From the NCBI GenBank assembly GCA_021613335.1, contig JAJTWR010000266.1:2772501-2836500 (forward strand): a stretch of DNA of 64,000 nucleotides, written 5' to 3'. Made by a program: the position numbers and the translations under genes. Every line of letters begins with the position of its first letter. Position 1 is the stretch's first letter. The notes below the pieces were generated by a model that saw only the letters and a program-made list of their open reading frames with translations, was not told the origin of the DNA and ran no database searches. Source of the stretch: Whitmania pigra (lineage: Eukaryota; Annelida; Clitellata; Hirudinida; Haemopidae). Shown piece after piece: positions 12,701-25,500 of the stretch.

Positions 12701-14171
12701 TATGGAGCTCTAATAATCATCATGATGCGGTTTAAAAATATACATTCTTCACCTTTCCTGCCTGCACACTCTATGTCGAAGCTGAGGATTCTGAAGGGTG
12801 CTATTTTGGACCACTCCCCATCGACGGAGTGTGACACGACATCCTCCCAGGAGACATCAATTTCTATTTGACACCTGGTTCTCTTCTGAGGATCAGCCCT
12901 GACCGTGTATTTGTCCCCTGGAAACTCCACCCAACTGCAACCTTGGATTCCCAGATCAACCATAAACCTGGTGCAAGAAATGTTCAAATGATAGCTTTAC
13001 AAGATTTAATAATAATAATAATTTAATAATAAAGGAGACCAGTAAAATAAAATATGTAACATAACAAAAAGAAACAACAGTAGCATCAACAATACATAAC
13101 AAATCTATCTTCAATAAACCTTGTTGCAAAATCAATGTCGCTTTCATAGCATTGGTAGGAATGAGAGCCATATCCTGGACACTGGAAACCACTTTCCAAA
13201 GTCCTTCGGGCAACGTTGTTAAACTTTGGCAGTTGAAGCATTATTTTAAGAAATGGTTCTTTTTTGTTTCCATGAAAACCGGTGATGCCTGTAAAAGACA
13301 AAGCAAAACTCATTTTTAATCAAACTATATAAAAGTCATTTAATTCTATCACAATAACATAATGAAGACATAATTTCAAACGATCGTTCGTATACAAATT
13401 AAAACATGGCAAACTTTGCTTGAGGACCATTTCTACTCCAACCACAGCATTCTTGACATCTTGCTTTGACTCACTGAGAATACTCGCATTCAATGCTTCC
13501 TGCAACCAGAATATTATTTCCCTCAGTTGAGTTCAATCAGTTTAATTTTTAAAAAAGCTGTTTACCTTAAATCTTGAACAATCTTCATGTCTGAACCCAG
13601 GACAGGCTTGTACAAAGAAATAAGGTACAAAACCATGAACATGTGCAACAATGCTATGGCCCTGCATGGTAACACCATACATAGATATGATGGGGCCAAA
13701 TCCATTTGTAAAACTTGACTTTCCAAGCCATTGACCTAGATTAAACACAGTCCATTATTAAGGTGCACAATTAAATAAAATAAAAGAGACAGAACCAACA
13801 ACATAAGATGATGACATAAAAAATTACATTGTATTTCAATTTACCTATGTGAGAATCTATGTCAATCTGATGAAATACAATTGCTTCTGTCTGGATATCA
13901 AAGACAGGTACTTCTGGACGAAGCCATTTCAAGCTCGAACATTTTGTATCTGGTCCATCAACTATCACCTGTTCATCCACATCCATTGCCAAAGGTTCCT
14001 CCTCAAAATAACTATCAGGAATATCATCATCATCATCATCGTAGACGTCTTCCATCCTGTTAAACAGTTGTTTGGTTCTCACAATAATTTCAGTTATCTA
14101 TTTATTATCAATATATGGCTGTCCATTCTAAATTGTTAAAATTACTTGGGCTTCTTGGCGGGTGGTGCCAT
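6726..14171 (-). CDS. POLD1: DNA polymerase delta catalytic subunit, 23 exons, 1,073 aa
   Basis: Replicative B-family polymerase with 3'-5' proofreading; nuclear, lagging-strand synthesis and repair. Exons (5' to 3'): 14171-14146, 14056-13845, 13735-13566, 13499-13415, 13288-13120, 12967-12753, 12629-12463, 12344-12099, 11910-11800, 11625-11434, 11279-11191, 10881-10765, 10557-10444, 10193-10046, 9853-9758, 9668-9531, 9060-8888, 8687-8535, 7946-7844, 7603-7471, 7250-7137, 7044-6891, 6822-6726. All junctions are GT..AG and in frame. Exonuclease motifs: DIE at 285-287, NIQNFD ending at D371, YCLKD at D484. Polymerase motifs: DFSSLYPS 571-578, KISANSVYG 663-671, YGDTDS 722-727. The C-terminal cysteine motifs are complete: CysA C980/C983/C995/C998 and the [4Fe-4S] CysB C1027/C1030/C1040/C1045. 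Length is close to the usual ~1,100 aa, so the gene looks intact. Start ATG at 14171 opens MAPPAKKPK, a basic, NLS-like N-terminus. A GAT repeat encodes an Asp run in exon 2. Confidence 0.97.
10350..10437. repeat. 44-bp tandem duplication in POLD1 intron 13
   Basis: Two copies, 10350-10393 and 10394-10437, differing at only a few bases (ACTATATAA versus ACTAAATAA; GCTACT versus GCTGCT). The second copy abuts the donor of exon 13. Confidence 0.9.
11753..11777. repeat. Tetranucleotide (ATCA)n repeat in POLD1 intron 9
   Basis: About six ATCA units in the intron that follows exon 9 on the minus strand. Confidence 0.85.
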
Positions 14172-15231
14172 CCTTCCAAAGTATTTCAGAAAAAACCGCT
14201 GCCTCAATAAATAACAATCGGTTAGGGAGATGAAAATGCGCGCTCATTTGGTGATTAGAATGTCTCAAAAACTATTTGTAATATATTTTTAACTAATGCT
14301 TATTTTTTTATTTAAAAATAAAATGCAAAAATAAGCTATTAAATCTTTTAAGTTGATAGTAATATGTTCTAATAATATTTAAATAATTTAATATTTTTAT
14401 TAAAACCCAACAGTATATTAAAATTTAAATTAATTTTGTTTATCGCTAATTATCAAAATTTAAAGATCAAGGATAAGGGTTGGCAAACTTAAAATTGTTG
14501 ACAACGTCACGTGATAATCGGAGAAAAAATTAGCTGCATTAATTCGTGGTGCGTTCGAAATTTAATCAAAACATCTCATTGAAGTTGTAAAGCTTAGTTG
14601 CTTAATGACCATAAATAAATTTTTTCTGCCAGAAATCTTGATTTCAGTGTGTTTTAACGTAAACACTAAACATGTAAAATCAATATTCACTTTTTTGATA
14701 AATTTTACTTACGACTGACATATTAGTAAGAATTCAAACTATCATTGTTTTGTGCCATAGTATCTGTGGGCATGCGCTTTTGTGAATCCAATTTGAGAAA
14801 TTCATTGAAGCAAAATATCTGAATTTATCTTGAAGTAATTATTTTTTTAATCCTTGCTGCTATAACGAATGATGTTAGACAGATTTAGCTGCACTAATTT
14901 CCAATTCATTCTTTGAAAGACTATCAAATTGATTTTTATCAATATTTTATTGATCTTACTAATCTTGAAGTAATTATTTTTTTAATCCTTGCTGCTATAA
15001 CGAATGATGTTAGACAGATTTAGCTGCACTAATTTCCAATTCATTCTTTGAAAGACTTTATCAAATTGATTTTTATCAATATTTTAAATTCGTCCTTGAT
15101 AGGCTTATATTAGTCCAATATTTGACTAATACTTGTCCATTTGTTTGAAATGACATTAAATAAAAGTCACTGTGATTTAAACACTTCTAGGTGTTGAAGA
15201 TCTTAGTTCTAAATCTTGAGCTGGCAGCAAA
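14172..15231. promoter_or_regulatory. Divergent promoter region of POLD1 and MEAF6
   Basis: Head-to-head gene starts 1,060 bp apart, so both promoters and 5' UTRs must lie here (inference from gene orientation). No clear TATA box or initiator could be assigned. It includes the CACGTGATAA E-box-like sequence at ~14507-14516 and a 135-bp tandem duplication. Confidence 0.5.
14827..15086. repeat. Tandem duplication, 135-bp period, two copies
   Basis: Sequence starting ATCTTGAAGTAATTA at 14827 recurs at 14962. The copies are ~123 bp and nearly identical (the second has an extra TT near its end), separated by ~12 bp. It lies in the POLD1/MEAF6 divergent region. Confidence 0.95.
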
Positions 15232-16599
<1,368 letters not shown>

Positions 16600-17572
16600 T
16601 TTCAAAAGATATGGTTTCTTATTTTTGATTTGGACTGGATGACCTGTTGAACTCTTCCTCTGTTAAGAACACCTCTGATGGATTGCAAAACTGTACATTA
16701 TTTTCTTATTGTTCTGGTGACATGATTTTTGAAATAAAGCGAGCTTTTTGTAATGATAAAGAGTGTTCTCGTTATGGACCAAACCTGTTGCTCACTGCCA
16801 GACCCATTCAGCAGAGATTAGCGTTGGGACAAATGACGTGACTTGGTCGTTTAAAATTCGTCAGGATTTTAATTAGTTTTGACACGAAAAGACTAAAAAT
16901 TTAAAAAATGGGACTCGAGACTGCAATTGAAAGTTCACTTGTGAGAAAGTGCTGGAATCATCATTGAACCTGAATTTCTAAAAATGTCTTCGGCCACAAG
17001 GTGAAAGGCACGCACTTTTGACGACTGGCCCGATTGAATGGAGTGGTTTAAATGAGTATGTGAATCGTTTTCAAGAGCACTGAAGCGTGGAGACACGTTT
17101 AAAGATACAATCGTACATGAATTTTAGAGACTATAGTTAAATCGAGGAGAATAATTCAGTTCTTTGTTTTTGTTGACTTTCATCAAACGAGGTAAGTTGT
17201 CAACCACTAGCAGTCGGTTGGTCAGTTTGCATGCACTAATCCAGCGTGTTGAGAAAATGCGCTAGCGCGAAAGTCGGGCTAGCGCAGTACACAATGAAGA
17301 GTGTCGATATGCAAACACCTGGGTCGTGCAGTTTTACTCCCACCATGATTTCTTAACTTTATAAAGACGGATAAAGTTTCTCATTTCTGGCTAATAATCG
17401 ATATTTTTAGTCAGATGTCGGAGCTTTTGTTACATCTGACGACAATCTTTCGGCGCACAAGACCTCCCAGACTTTTCCAGTTTGTGAAATGATCTCATGT
17501 GAGTGGTGGATTAATGGCTTTATACCTCAGAGTTACGATCTTTTACTCACGCATCGATCTGCAAGACTGACC
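16600..17572. other. MEAF6 3' flank and PHLPP 5' flank
   Basis: Holds the MEAF6 3' UTR and presumably the PHLPP promoter and 5' UTR. One short GCTAGCGC repeat pair (17262-17286, GCGCTAGCGCG / GGCTAGCGCAG) is seen. No other gene found. Confidence 0.5.
16733..16738 (+). terminator. Polyadenylation signal AATAAA of MEAF6
   Basis: Canonical AATAAA 134 bases after the MEAF6 stop codon, followed by T/GT-rich sequence. This is the only such hexamer in the first 200 bases after the stop that I noticed. Confidence 0.5.
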
Positions 17573-20500
17573 ATGGCAAATAACCGACTATTTGGTCGCC
17601 CATCGGATTCCGGCGATGTCTGGGATCTCAGGGATTCCGTTCTTGAGCTCTGCGAACACGAACAGCGACAGGAAACAACGCTAAGGTCTATTGCCGGCCT
17701 TCCCAGCACCATAGATTTCAGAAGCAGCTTTGATGAAGATAGAATTTTCCAGTGGTTATCAGAAGACCCTGGCAACGGATTCATCAGGATTTATCCACCC
17801 GACAGGAACGAGTTCTCGAGGTCTTGCCTTGTACCGTGCAATCTCAAGACGCCAGTTCAGCAGATATGTCGGAAATTGGGAATCGGCATCAAAGTTCTGC
17901 ACTTGCAGATGAACGGTGATGTCATCAGAAGGCTTGAGCCACAAGAGCTGCCTCTGAGCATACAAAATGATTTCCTGGTTTCTCTTGGATACTCTGACAT
18001 CATCAGAATGCAAGAAGAGGGATCAAAAGAAGAGCTAGCCTATCTTATCAAGTTCTACGCAGGTACGAAGTGGAATGATTGCGTCAAGATTATTTCCAAC
18101 TGGATTTCCACGATTAGATATCCTTGATTTGATTTAATTAAAAAATGTTGACAATTTAGGTTCATCGTTTCATCCACAATTCATTGTAGAAAAAGCTATT
18201 CATTTATTCTCATTACATAATGAGGCTTATACTTATTTTTAGAAAAAGTGACCACCAGTCTTAACTCAGCCACAATACATTCATCTTATGTTATGTGGGC
18301 TGCATCACATTGCATTAATAATTACACAAGATATTAATAACACTTGGAGACTATATTTGTGAAATATCAAAGATGAATGACATGTGACAATCAATGTTTC
18401 AAAATGGTTCATACTTACTGCCTGCAATGTCACATTTACTTCATTAATTTGTATTTATTATATGATTTTATATTTATATTATTATTATTATTTATGTTTA
18501 TTTAATCCCTCATTTTTCACAAATCTTGTTTTTAAGGTAAACCCATCTGCGAGGGTGGGGCACTGAGCCAGTCCATACAAGGGTATGCCCAGGTGAAGAA
18601 GGGAGGAATGTTTCAGCAGTGGACCATCAGATGGTGTGCCATGTACAACACGAGGATTCATTTCTATAAAGGTTCGTTCGCTTTTAACCTCCGACCCGAC
18701 AATTATTTTTGTTAGTTAATTAATGTTAATTAATGCTTCGAATGAGAACAAATTTTAAAAATTGAATTTTTTTTTCTGCAAAAGATGAAACCAAGAAGGA
18801 ATCTCCCACGATTTTCCAACTGATGGGTGGCTCGGTGGAAAGAACAGAAGGCAAAGGCATGGACTTCTGCCTGAAGATGACCTCTCGAGACAACGACAAG
18901 CAGATGTTTATGAACTTCGCCGACGAGAATGAGTGTCTTGCCTGGTTCAAGAAAACAAAAAAGGTATAAAAATTGAATTCGTCAGAAAATCAATGTGCAC
19001 ATCTTGCTTGGGCTTGATGAGGTGTTGTTGCATATTCATGAAGATGTAAGGTTTCATTGCATATTAATGAGTGTATAAGTTGCCACATATTCCTGAGGGG
19101 TGGAGTTGCATATTCATAAGGGTCCTTGCATACTCACGAAGGTACGAATCAAATTTCACAGGCCACCGACCCATTACCTACCACGGCCGATCTCTCGTGC
19201 TGCCACCTGGAATACCTTCCTGAAAACGCGTTCATCAACAAAGACCTCATGGTACTGAATCTGCAGCACAATCTTCTGAAGGATCGACCGAGCGAGGAAG
19301 ATGCCACGCTGGGATGGATCGATGATTTGGAAAAGTAAGCGAGGTTCTTTGGTTCAAATGGTTTCAAGTTCTGATTTCCACAGAAGCTTTGATGCGATGT
19401 GCCACCTGAATGCTTCCGAGATGTTATTTGAAATTGTGGTGTTTTAAAATGGAACTTCTAATTAATAAGTTGTTTAACATGCCTTATGCAGCTGCAACTT
19501 TTAGATCTCATTTAAAAATAATTATTATTAATGCTGGATTTGTTTTATTGCATCTAAAAACATTATTCTCGACCTCTGCATCATGTTGCTGTGAAATTCT
19601 TGTGCTCAATGTTGCTCATGACGCTCTACAAATGCACATATTATTATTATTATTATTGCATTATTATTATATTATTATTAATGTTTTTTAGATTTGCAAA
19701 CTTGAGAAGCATCAACCTTGCAGACAACAACCTGCAACAATTTCCAACATCCATTTGCAAGATCACCACGTTGGTTGAGTTGAATCTGGCCAGTAATAAG
19801 ATCAAGGAGGTTCCTTCCAGTGTCAAACTGCTCGAAAAGTTTGTTTGTTTGTTTATTTTGTATTTCTAAAAATACGGTTACACGGTCATCTTGGTTACGC
19901 TGTTGTCTTTTGCTCTGCTAATGTCCGACACATGTGAAGCTTTTCTATAATTTGATTTAACATGCTTCACAGCCTTTGACTTTCATAATCATGAAATTAT
20001 TTCATGAAATTTTCTAAAAGTCTTTGTGAAACATTTTTTTGACAAACTCATTCATAAATCTGATGTCTATCACATCTATGACATCATTATTCTCAAGCCA
20101 GTGTCAATATAATAATGTGCTGGTAACAAGGCCTGCAATGTTTTTTCAAATCTTTGTGGATGGTTTTCACATAAAATCTTTTCGTGAGAAGTTTCAATCT
20201 GTTTTGAAGTTAAAGTGATAACAAAAAATAATTGTTTTCTTTAAGAAATTCAGTTTGTTACAATCGTCATCATCATCACATTCTGCGGTCTGTGATCTGG
20301 CGTTTCTCATGAGCGATCTGCCATCTGAATATCACGTTGACTTTCAAATATTTAATTATACAACTTTTGTGATCACCTAGTACACTTACAAAAGCCTTAT
20401 TTATAAGTAATTATTCATAAATAATTTTTAAATACATGTATGAAACATTTTCCTTAAATTATTAATAAATAATGTATGATCCTAAACTAGCTGTTACTCA

Positions 20501-22550
20501 CTAAATAATACATGTCCCATTTAAAAAAAAAATCTTTGACTTAATTCTAAAGCATCCCACACAACTATGTCAAAGTAGAAATGTCAAGTTAATATGAAAA
20601 AGTCCCATCTATTATCTCCATAGAATTAGTAACCTTCTTCAACATCACTTGTGTAATTTCTAATTTTATCCAAACATTTACTTTGTTCCTAACTTAAGAC
20701 TTGCAAAGTAAACAGTACCATTCAGTTCCTTAATCTTCCATTTCGAGAGTTACTCATGCATGATTTGTCGATGGAGTCTTTGAATCATTTTTTGTGACTG
20801 TTTCCATTTGCATTAGTCATAAACCAAATATTTTTGTTGAGCTGGATTTAAAAATAATGAAAAAATTTTAAAATTAGTAAAATTTAAATAGATTAATTTT
20901 GTTTGTTGATACACCTGTTTTCTAACATTACTTTCTTCACTGAGCCTTAAAAACACACATGTTTACATACGATGAAATTTTGAATCAACTTTGAATTAAA
21001 AAAAATTAAATTTAAAAGCCTCCAGGTTCTCCACCTCCACAACAACCACCTGACCAACCTTCCCGACGAGATAATTTCCCTCAAGAAGCTTTCTGTCCTC
21101 ATTCTGGCATTCAACCGCTTCACGACCATTCCTACCGTGGCCGCCCAACTGACGAACATTCGCTTCTCAGAGGTCGAGGGCGTCATCATGGCCGGAAACC
21201 ACGTCGAACGGATCGCCACGGACGTTCTCATGGAACTGAAACACGCACGAAAGCTCGACTTGAGGTTGAACATGTTGACTCTGCCTCTGACGGAAACGAT
21301 GAAGTTTTCGGTGCTGGAACATCTTTCGCATCTCGACGTCAGAGACAATCAGGTCAGTTGCTGTTGTTGGTGCTGTTCTTATTTAGAATAATTTATAAGT
21401 TAAAAACAAATGTCTGTCTCAGTACTAATCTGCATTTTGCTGGATGAAATTGAAATGGTAAAAAGTGTCTCTTGTGTTCCTATAAGCTGGAGAAGCAGCC
21501 TTAATCATCTAATTACATAATAGACATTAACAAACATCCAAAACAATCTGATGCTTTTATTCTCATTGATATTCATTATTATTATTAATTACTACTTTGT
21601 AATAAATACATTATAATTTGGTATTTTAGATTTCTGAGCTGGATCTCAGGTCTGTAAAAACTCTTGAAATTTTGTGCTGTGAAAGAAATGGTATGACTTC
21701 TCTTTCACTTCATGGGGGTTCATTGAAAGTTCTGCTTGCCTCCTGCAATTGTGAGTCATCATCATCACCACCATCATCATTATCATCATCACAGTCAAAG
21801 TTGTTTTAGATGTTAGTCGGCATACAGTATTTAATTGAATTTAATAACTTTTATGTACCGCTAGGAAATGTTCTAGTTAGGACATTATTTGTTTTGACTT
21901 ACACCAAGATCTCAATAAATCTTAGTTTACCTGTTCTGCATAAATTATCATAAAGTTGTCATATCATCTTTATCAAATAATTTTTATTGATTTAATTATT
22001 TCCTTTCACGTGGAAATGAAGGTGCTAATGATTCTAAATTATTATTAATTCTAAATCACTATTGATTCTAAATTAATATTAATTCTAAATCACTATTGAT
22101 TCTAAATTATTATTAATTTTAAATCACTATTGATTATAAATTAATATTGATCCTATATTGACTCACCTCAGGTCTGGATCAATTGGTTATTTTTCCGAAG
22201 CCAGAAGGTCTCGTTCACATCGACATATCAGAGTTTGTATAGTAGTTTCCAGTTGTCGTTTACAAACTACGTTTTATTTTAAAAATTAATTTATTTTTTA
22301 ACAAACGTTAAACCTGCTCAATGAACCTTCAAAATACAAATATCACCTTAGTTCATTTCACTCCCTCAATAAGCCTGAATAGCAATAATGCTAAGACACT
22401 GTACTCAAAGCAGCATAGACTGTCCTTGAAAGGGCACATAATTACTATGCAAAATTTCCCTTTAATATCTAAATGGCTTAATGGTTTTATATATTATCGA
22501 TAATGATGTTCATGCTGTTAAATATTCATTATTATTATTATTAATATTTC

Positions 22551-22581
<31 letters not shown>

Positions 22582-25500
22582 GTTATTATTATTATTATTA
22601 TTATCATCATCATTGTCATTATTATTATTAGTTATTATTTTGTATTACATTTTTATTTATTTATTTATATCATCAGCAATTGTCTGGAGTACCTGCCCGA
22701 CTGGGTGAGCGACTGTCACCACTTGAAGAAACTCATCGCCCACGAGAACTTCCTCAGGGAACTTCCACCGAGGTTCGAGGAGAACGTTTTTTGTTGTTTA
22801 TGACGAGTTGAGATTTAAAATCGTGCAAACTATTTTAAGTTGATCTAAAGGAAATTAATGGTTATAATAATAGTAGCAATAACAATACTACTACTACTAA
22901 TAATAGCAATAACAGTAATAATAAAAAATAACAATAATAATATTACATTGTTATTTTATTTGTGAGGCATTGGAATCTTGTTTATTTACATATAATTTAT
23001 AAATAGCTCTAAATTAATAAATAGTTTGGAAGCTTCCTATCTTAAGATTCTACAAGTTTGGTCACATTTCAACTTTGATTTCAGGTTGTTTGTGAGTGCA
23101 AGGAAATTAAGTCACATTAATTTGGCTCACAACCACCTCACGAGTCTCCCATCTGAGATCGGAGATTTGTCTCTCGAGAGCCTCCAAATACAACACAACT
23201 ACATCTTCGCTCTGCCTCAGAACTTGCTGAGGAAACTGACCAGGTCTTTACGATATTGATATCACTTCATCAATATCATTTTATTGGTGTCATCTCATAG
23301 GTGTCATTCCATCGATATCATTTCATTGATATCACTTCATTGGTAACTCTGGTGCATTGGTGCAAAATGGAACAAGTCGCGTTGAATAATATAGTCACTT
23401 ATTTTAAAACTCACTTCAAACGTGCTGAAGATTTAAAAAAAAAATGTGCTTCACGATTAAAGATAATGACTTTCTGAGAACATGTTTAAACTCGTTCAGC
23501 AATAAATATCTTCAACAAAAGTAAGCCGTAAAATGACTAAACAGCATTTCAAAAACTCTCACCTGAAAATGACAGTTATGCATTTTTTTAATTCTCAATC
23601 CTTGCTTTCATTTTTTCTTCTTCAGACTCAACGTCTTCAACTCGTCTCGATCCTTGCTCCAGTCTCTTCCGAGTCTCCATGACAACACCGACCTGAACAG
23701 GCTCCAAGAACTCCACCTGACGGGCAATTTCCTCGGCAACGACGTCATGAAGGTCATCGTAGGTTATAGCAGGCTCAAGATACTCAACCTCGCACATAAC
23801 GAATTATCGGAGCTGTTCGACGAGTAAGCGTTTGGTGTTATATATTTGAATTTTGTAAAGTATTATTATTATTATTATCATTTAAATTATTTTAGTCAAT
23901 GTTATTATTTTTAAAATAAGGTTAATTATATTAATGGTAATTTAATAATAATATTACATCTTTAATAATTGGATCAATTATTACATTTGTATGTGTCAAG
24001 CCCTCAGATACTTGAGACTAATTAATTTACTAATAAATAAATGCACATTGGAATTTTGTTTGTCCTCAACCGACTTAAAATTGAAACATTTAGAATTGTT
24101 TTATTCTTTGCAGAGACATTGCAAAGTTGGAGATGTTGCAAGAGTTCAATGTCTCTTCGAATCAACTCCAATCTTTGCCCGAATCGCTCGGCAGGCTTCC
24201 AAACCTCGTGGTTCTCAGAGCTCACTCCAATTATCTCACCTCTCTTCCTAATTTCTGCCAAGCCAAATCTCTCAGAGTGAGTTGCAATTTAAGCTTCGGT
24301 TGTAATTCACTCTGTTTAGCAGAATTCTCAAATCATAGTTTAAATGGTTTAAGGCTCAACTAATCAAATAAAGATAACACAAAACAAACGAACATGCTTT
24401 TTAAACCTATGTACACAAACATCGAAGTATTCTCAAATGTCTTAGATATTCGATGCCTCAAATTCCTTAGATTTTGGATGTTGGGCACAACAGACTTCTG
24501 AACATATCAGTTACTGACCTCATGGCTTCCAAACTCAACCTCTTGGACATCGGACTCAACGAGAAACTGAAAGTCGACCGACAAGAGTTCAGAAACATCG
24601 TGTTAGTAGCTCATGTTATCAAAACATCTTGAGATAAGAATTACTTTGTGATAGCCTAAACTCCTGCTGGGAATTGTACACTCTCAGACTAAATTAAAGA
24701 GTTGAATTAGCAGAGGACTATGAAAGATAAAAAAAGAATCAGTCGATAAAGTGAAATAAATGAAAACCTCCCATACCTTTGACTCGTGCTTAATAATGCA
24801 TCTGCTGTTGAGTTTTGCTCATTATTGCTAGACTTCCTTTTCTTATTGTGTGCAAGTTATCTCAGAGCGTGCCTGTGAATGTCTGTAAAAGCAAGTCATT
24901 AGTGTCGTGTTCGAAACCCAGTTTGCACCTCCGCAAAGCACCCCTGACCCTTCCGCTTATTGTGCCATACAAATAAAATTATTATTATTGTTATTATTAT
25001 TATTATTATTCCAGTGGCAAGAAGAACATTTGCCTCGTCGATTCTTCCGGTCAAAACAGAAGACTGCCGGGTCTGACGAGAAAAAGATTCCCAAACAACT
25101 TGGAATTCGAGGATCCTTCCTGTTGTCCTTGGAAAGTTGGGTTTTCCGAGTCGTCTGGTTCCAGGAACAAGTGAGTATCCAGCTTTGTTTAGTTAGAGTT
25201 CTTCTTTTCGTAAATAAGTTAAACTGATAATTTTTTAATCTCAAAACTATAAACGCTTTTAAAATTCAGTCATCAACATCTTTTTCAGACTTTGCATCCA
25301 GATAGTTAAGTTTCTTGACTTCAACGACAACAAGGACTGCTTGGTGGGAATTTTCGACGGCGGCAGAAACAGTGAACTTCCGAAGGTCATGGCAAAGGTC
25401 ATAAAGAAAATATTCCAGGAGGAAATTGGCCATCCTGTGACACGGGACAAGTTCATGAAGTATGCCTTCCTCTCTGCCCACAGGTCTGTTTGCTTGCTTT

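Noticed and set aside
24907..25227. ORF reading through PHLPP exon 14 in another frame
   Set aside because: The frame giving GFSESSGSRNK joins exon 15 (LCIQIVKF) in the conserved PHLPP pattern; the ORF frame does not.
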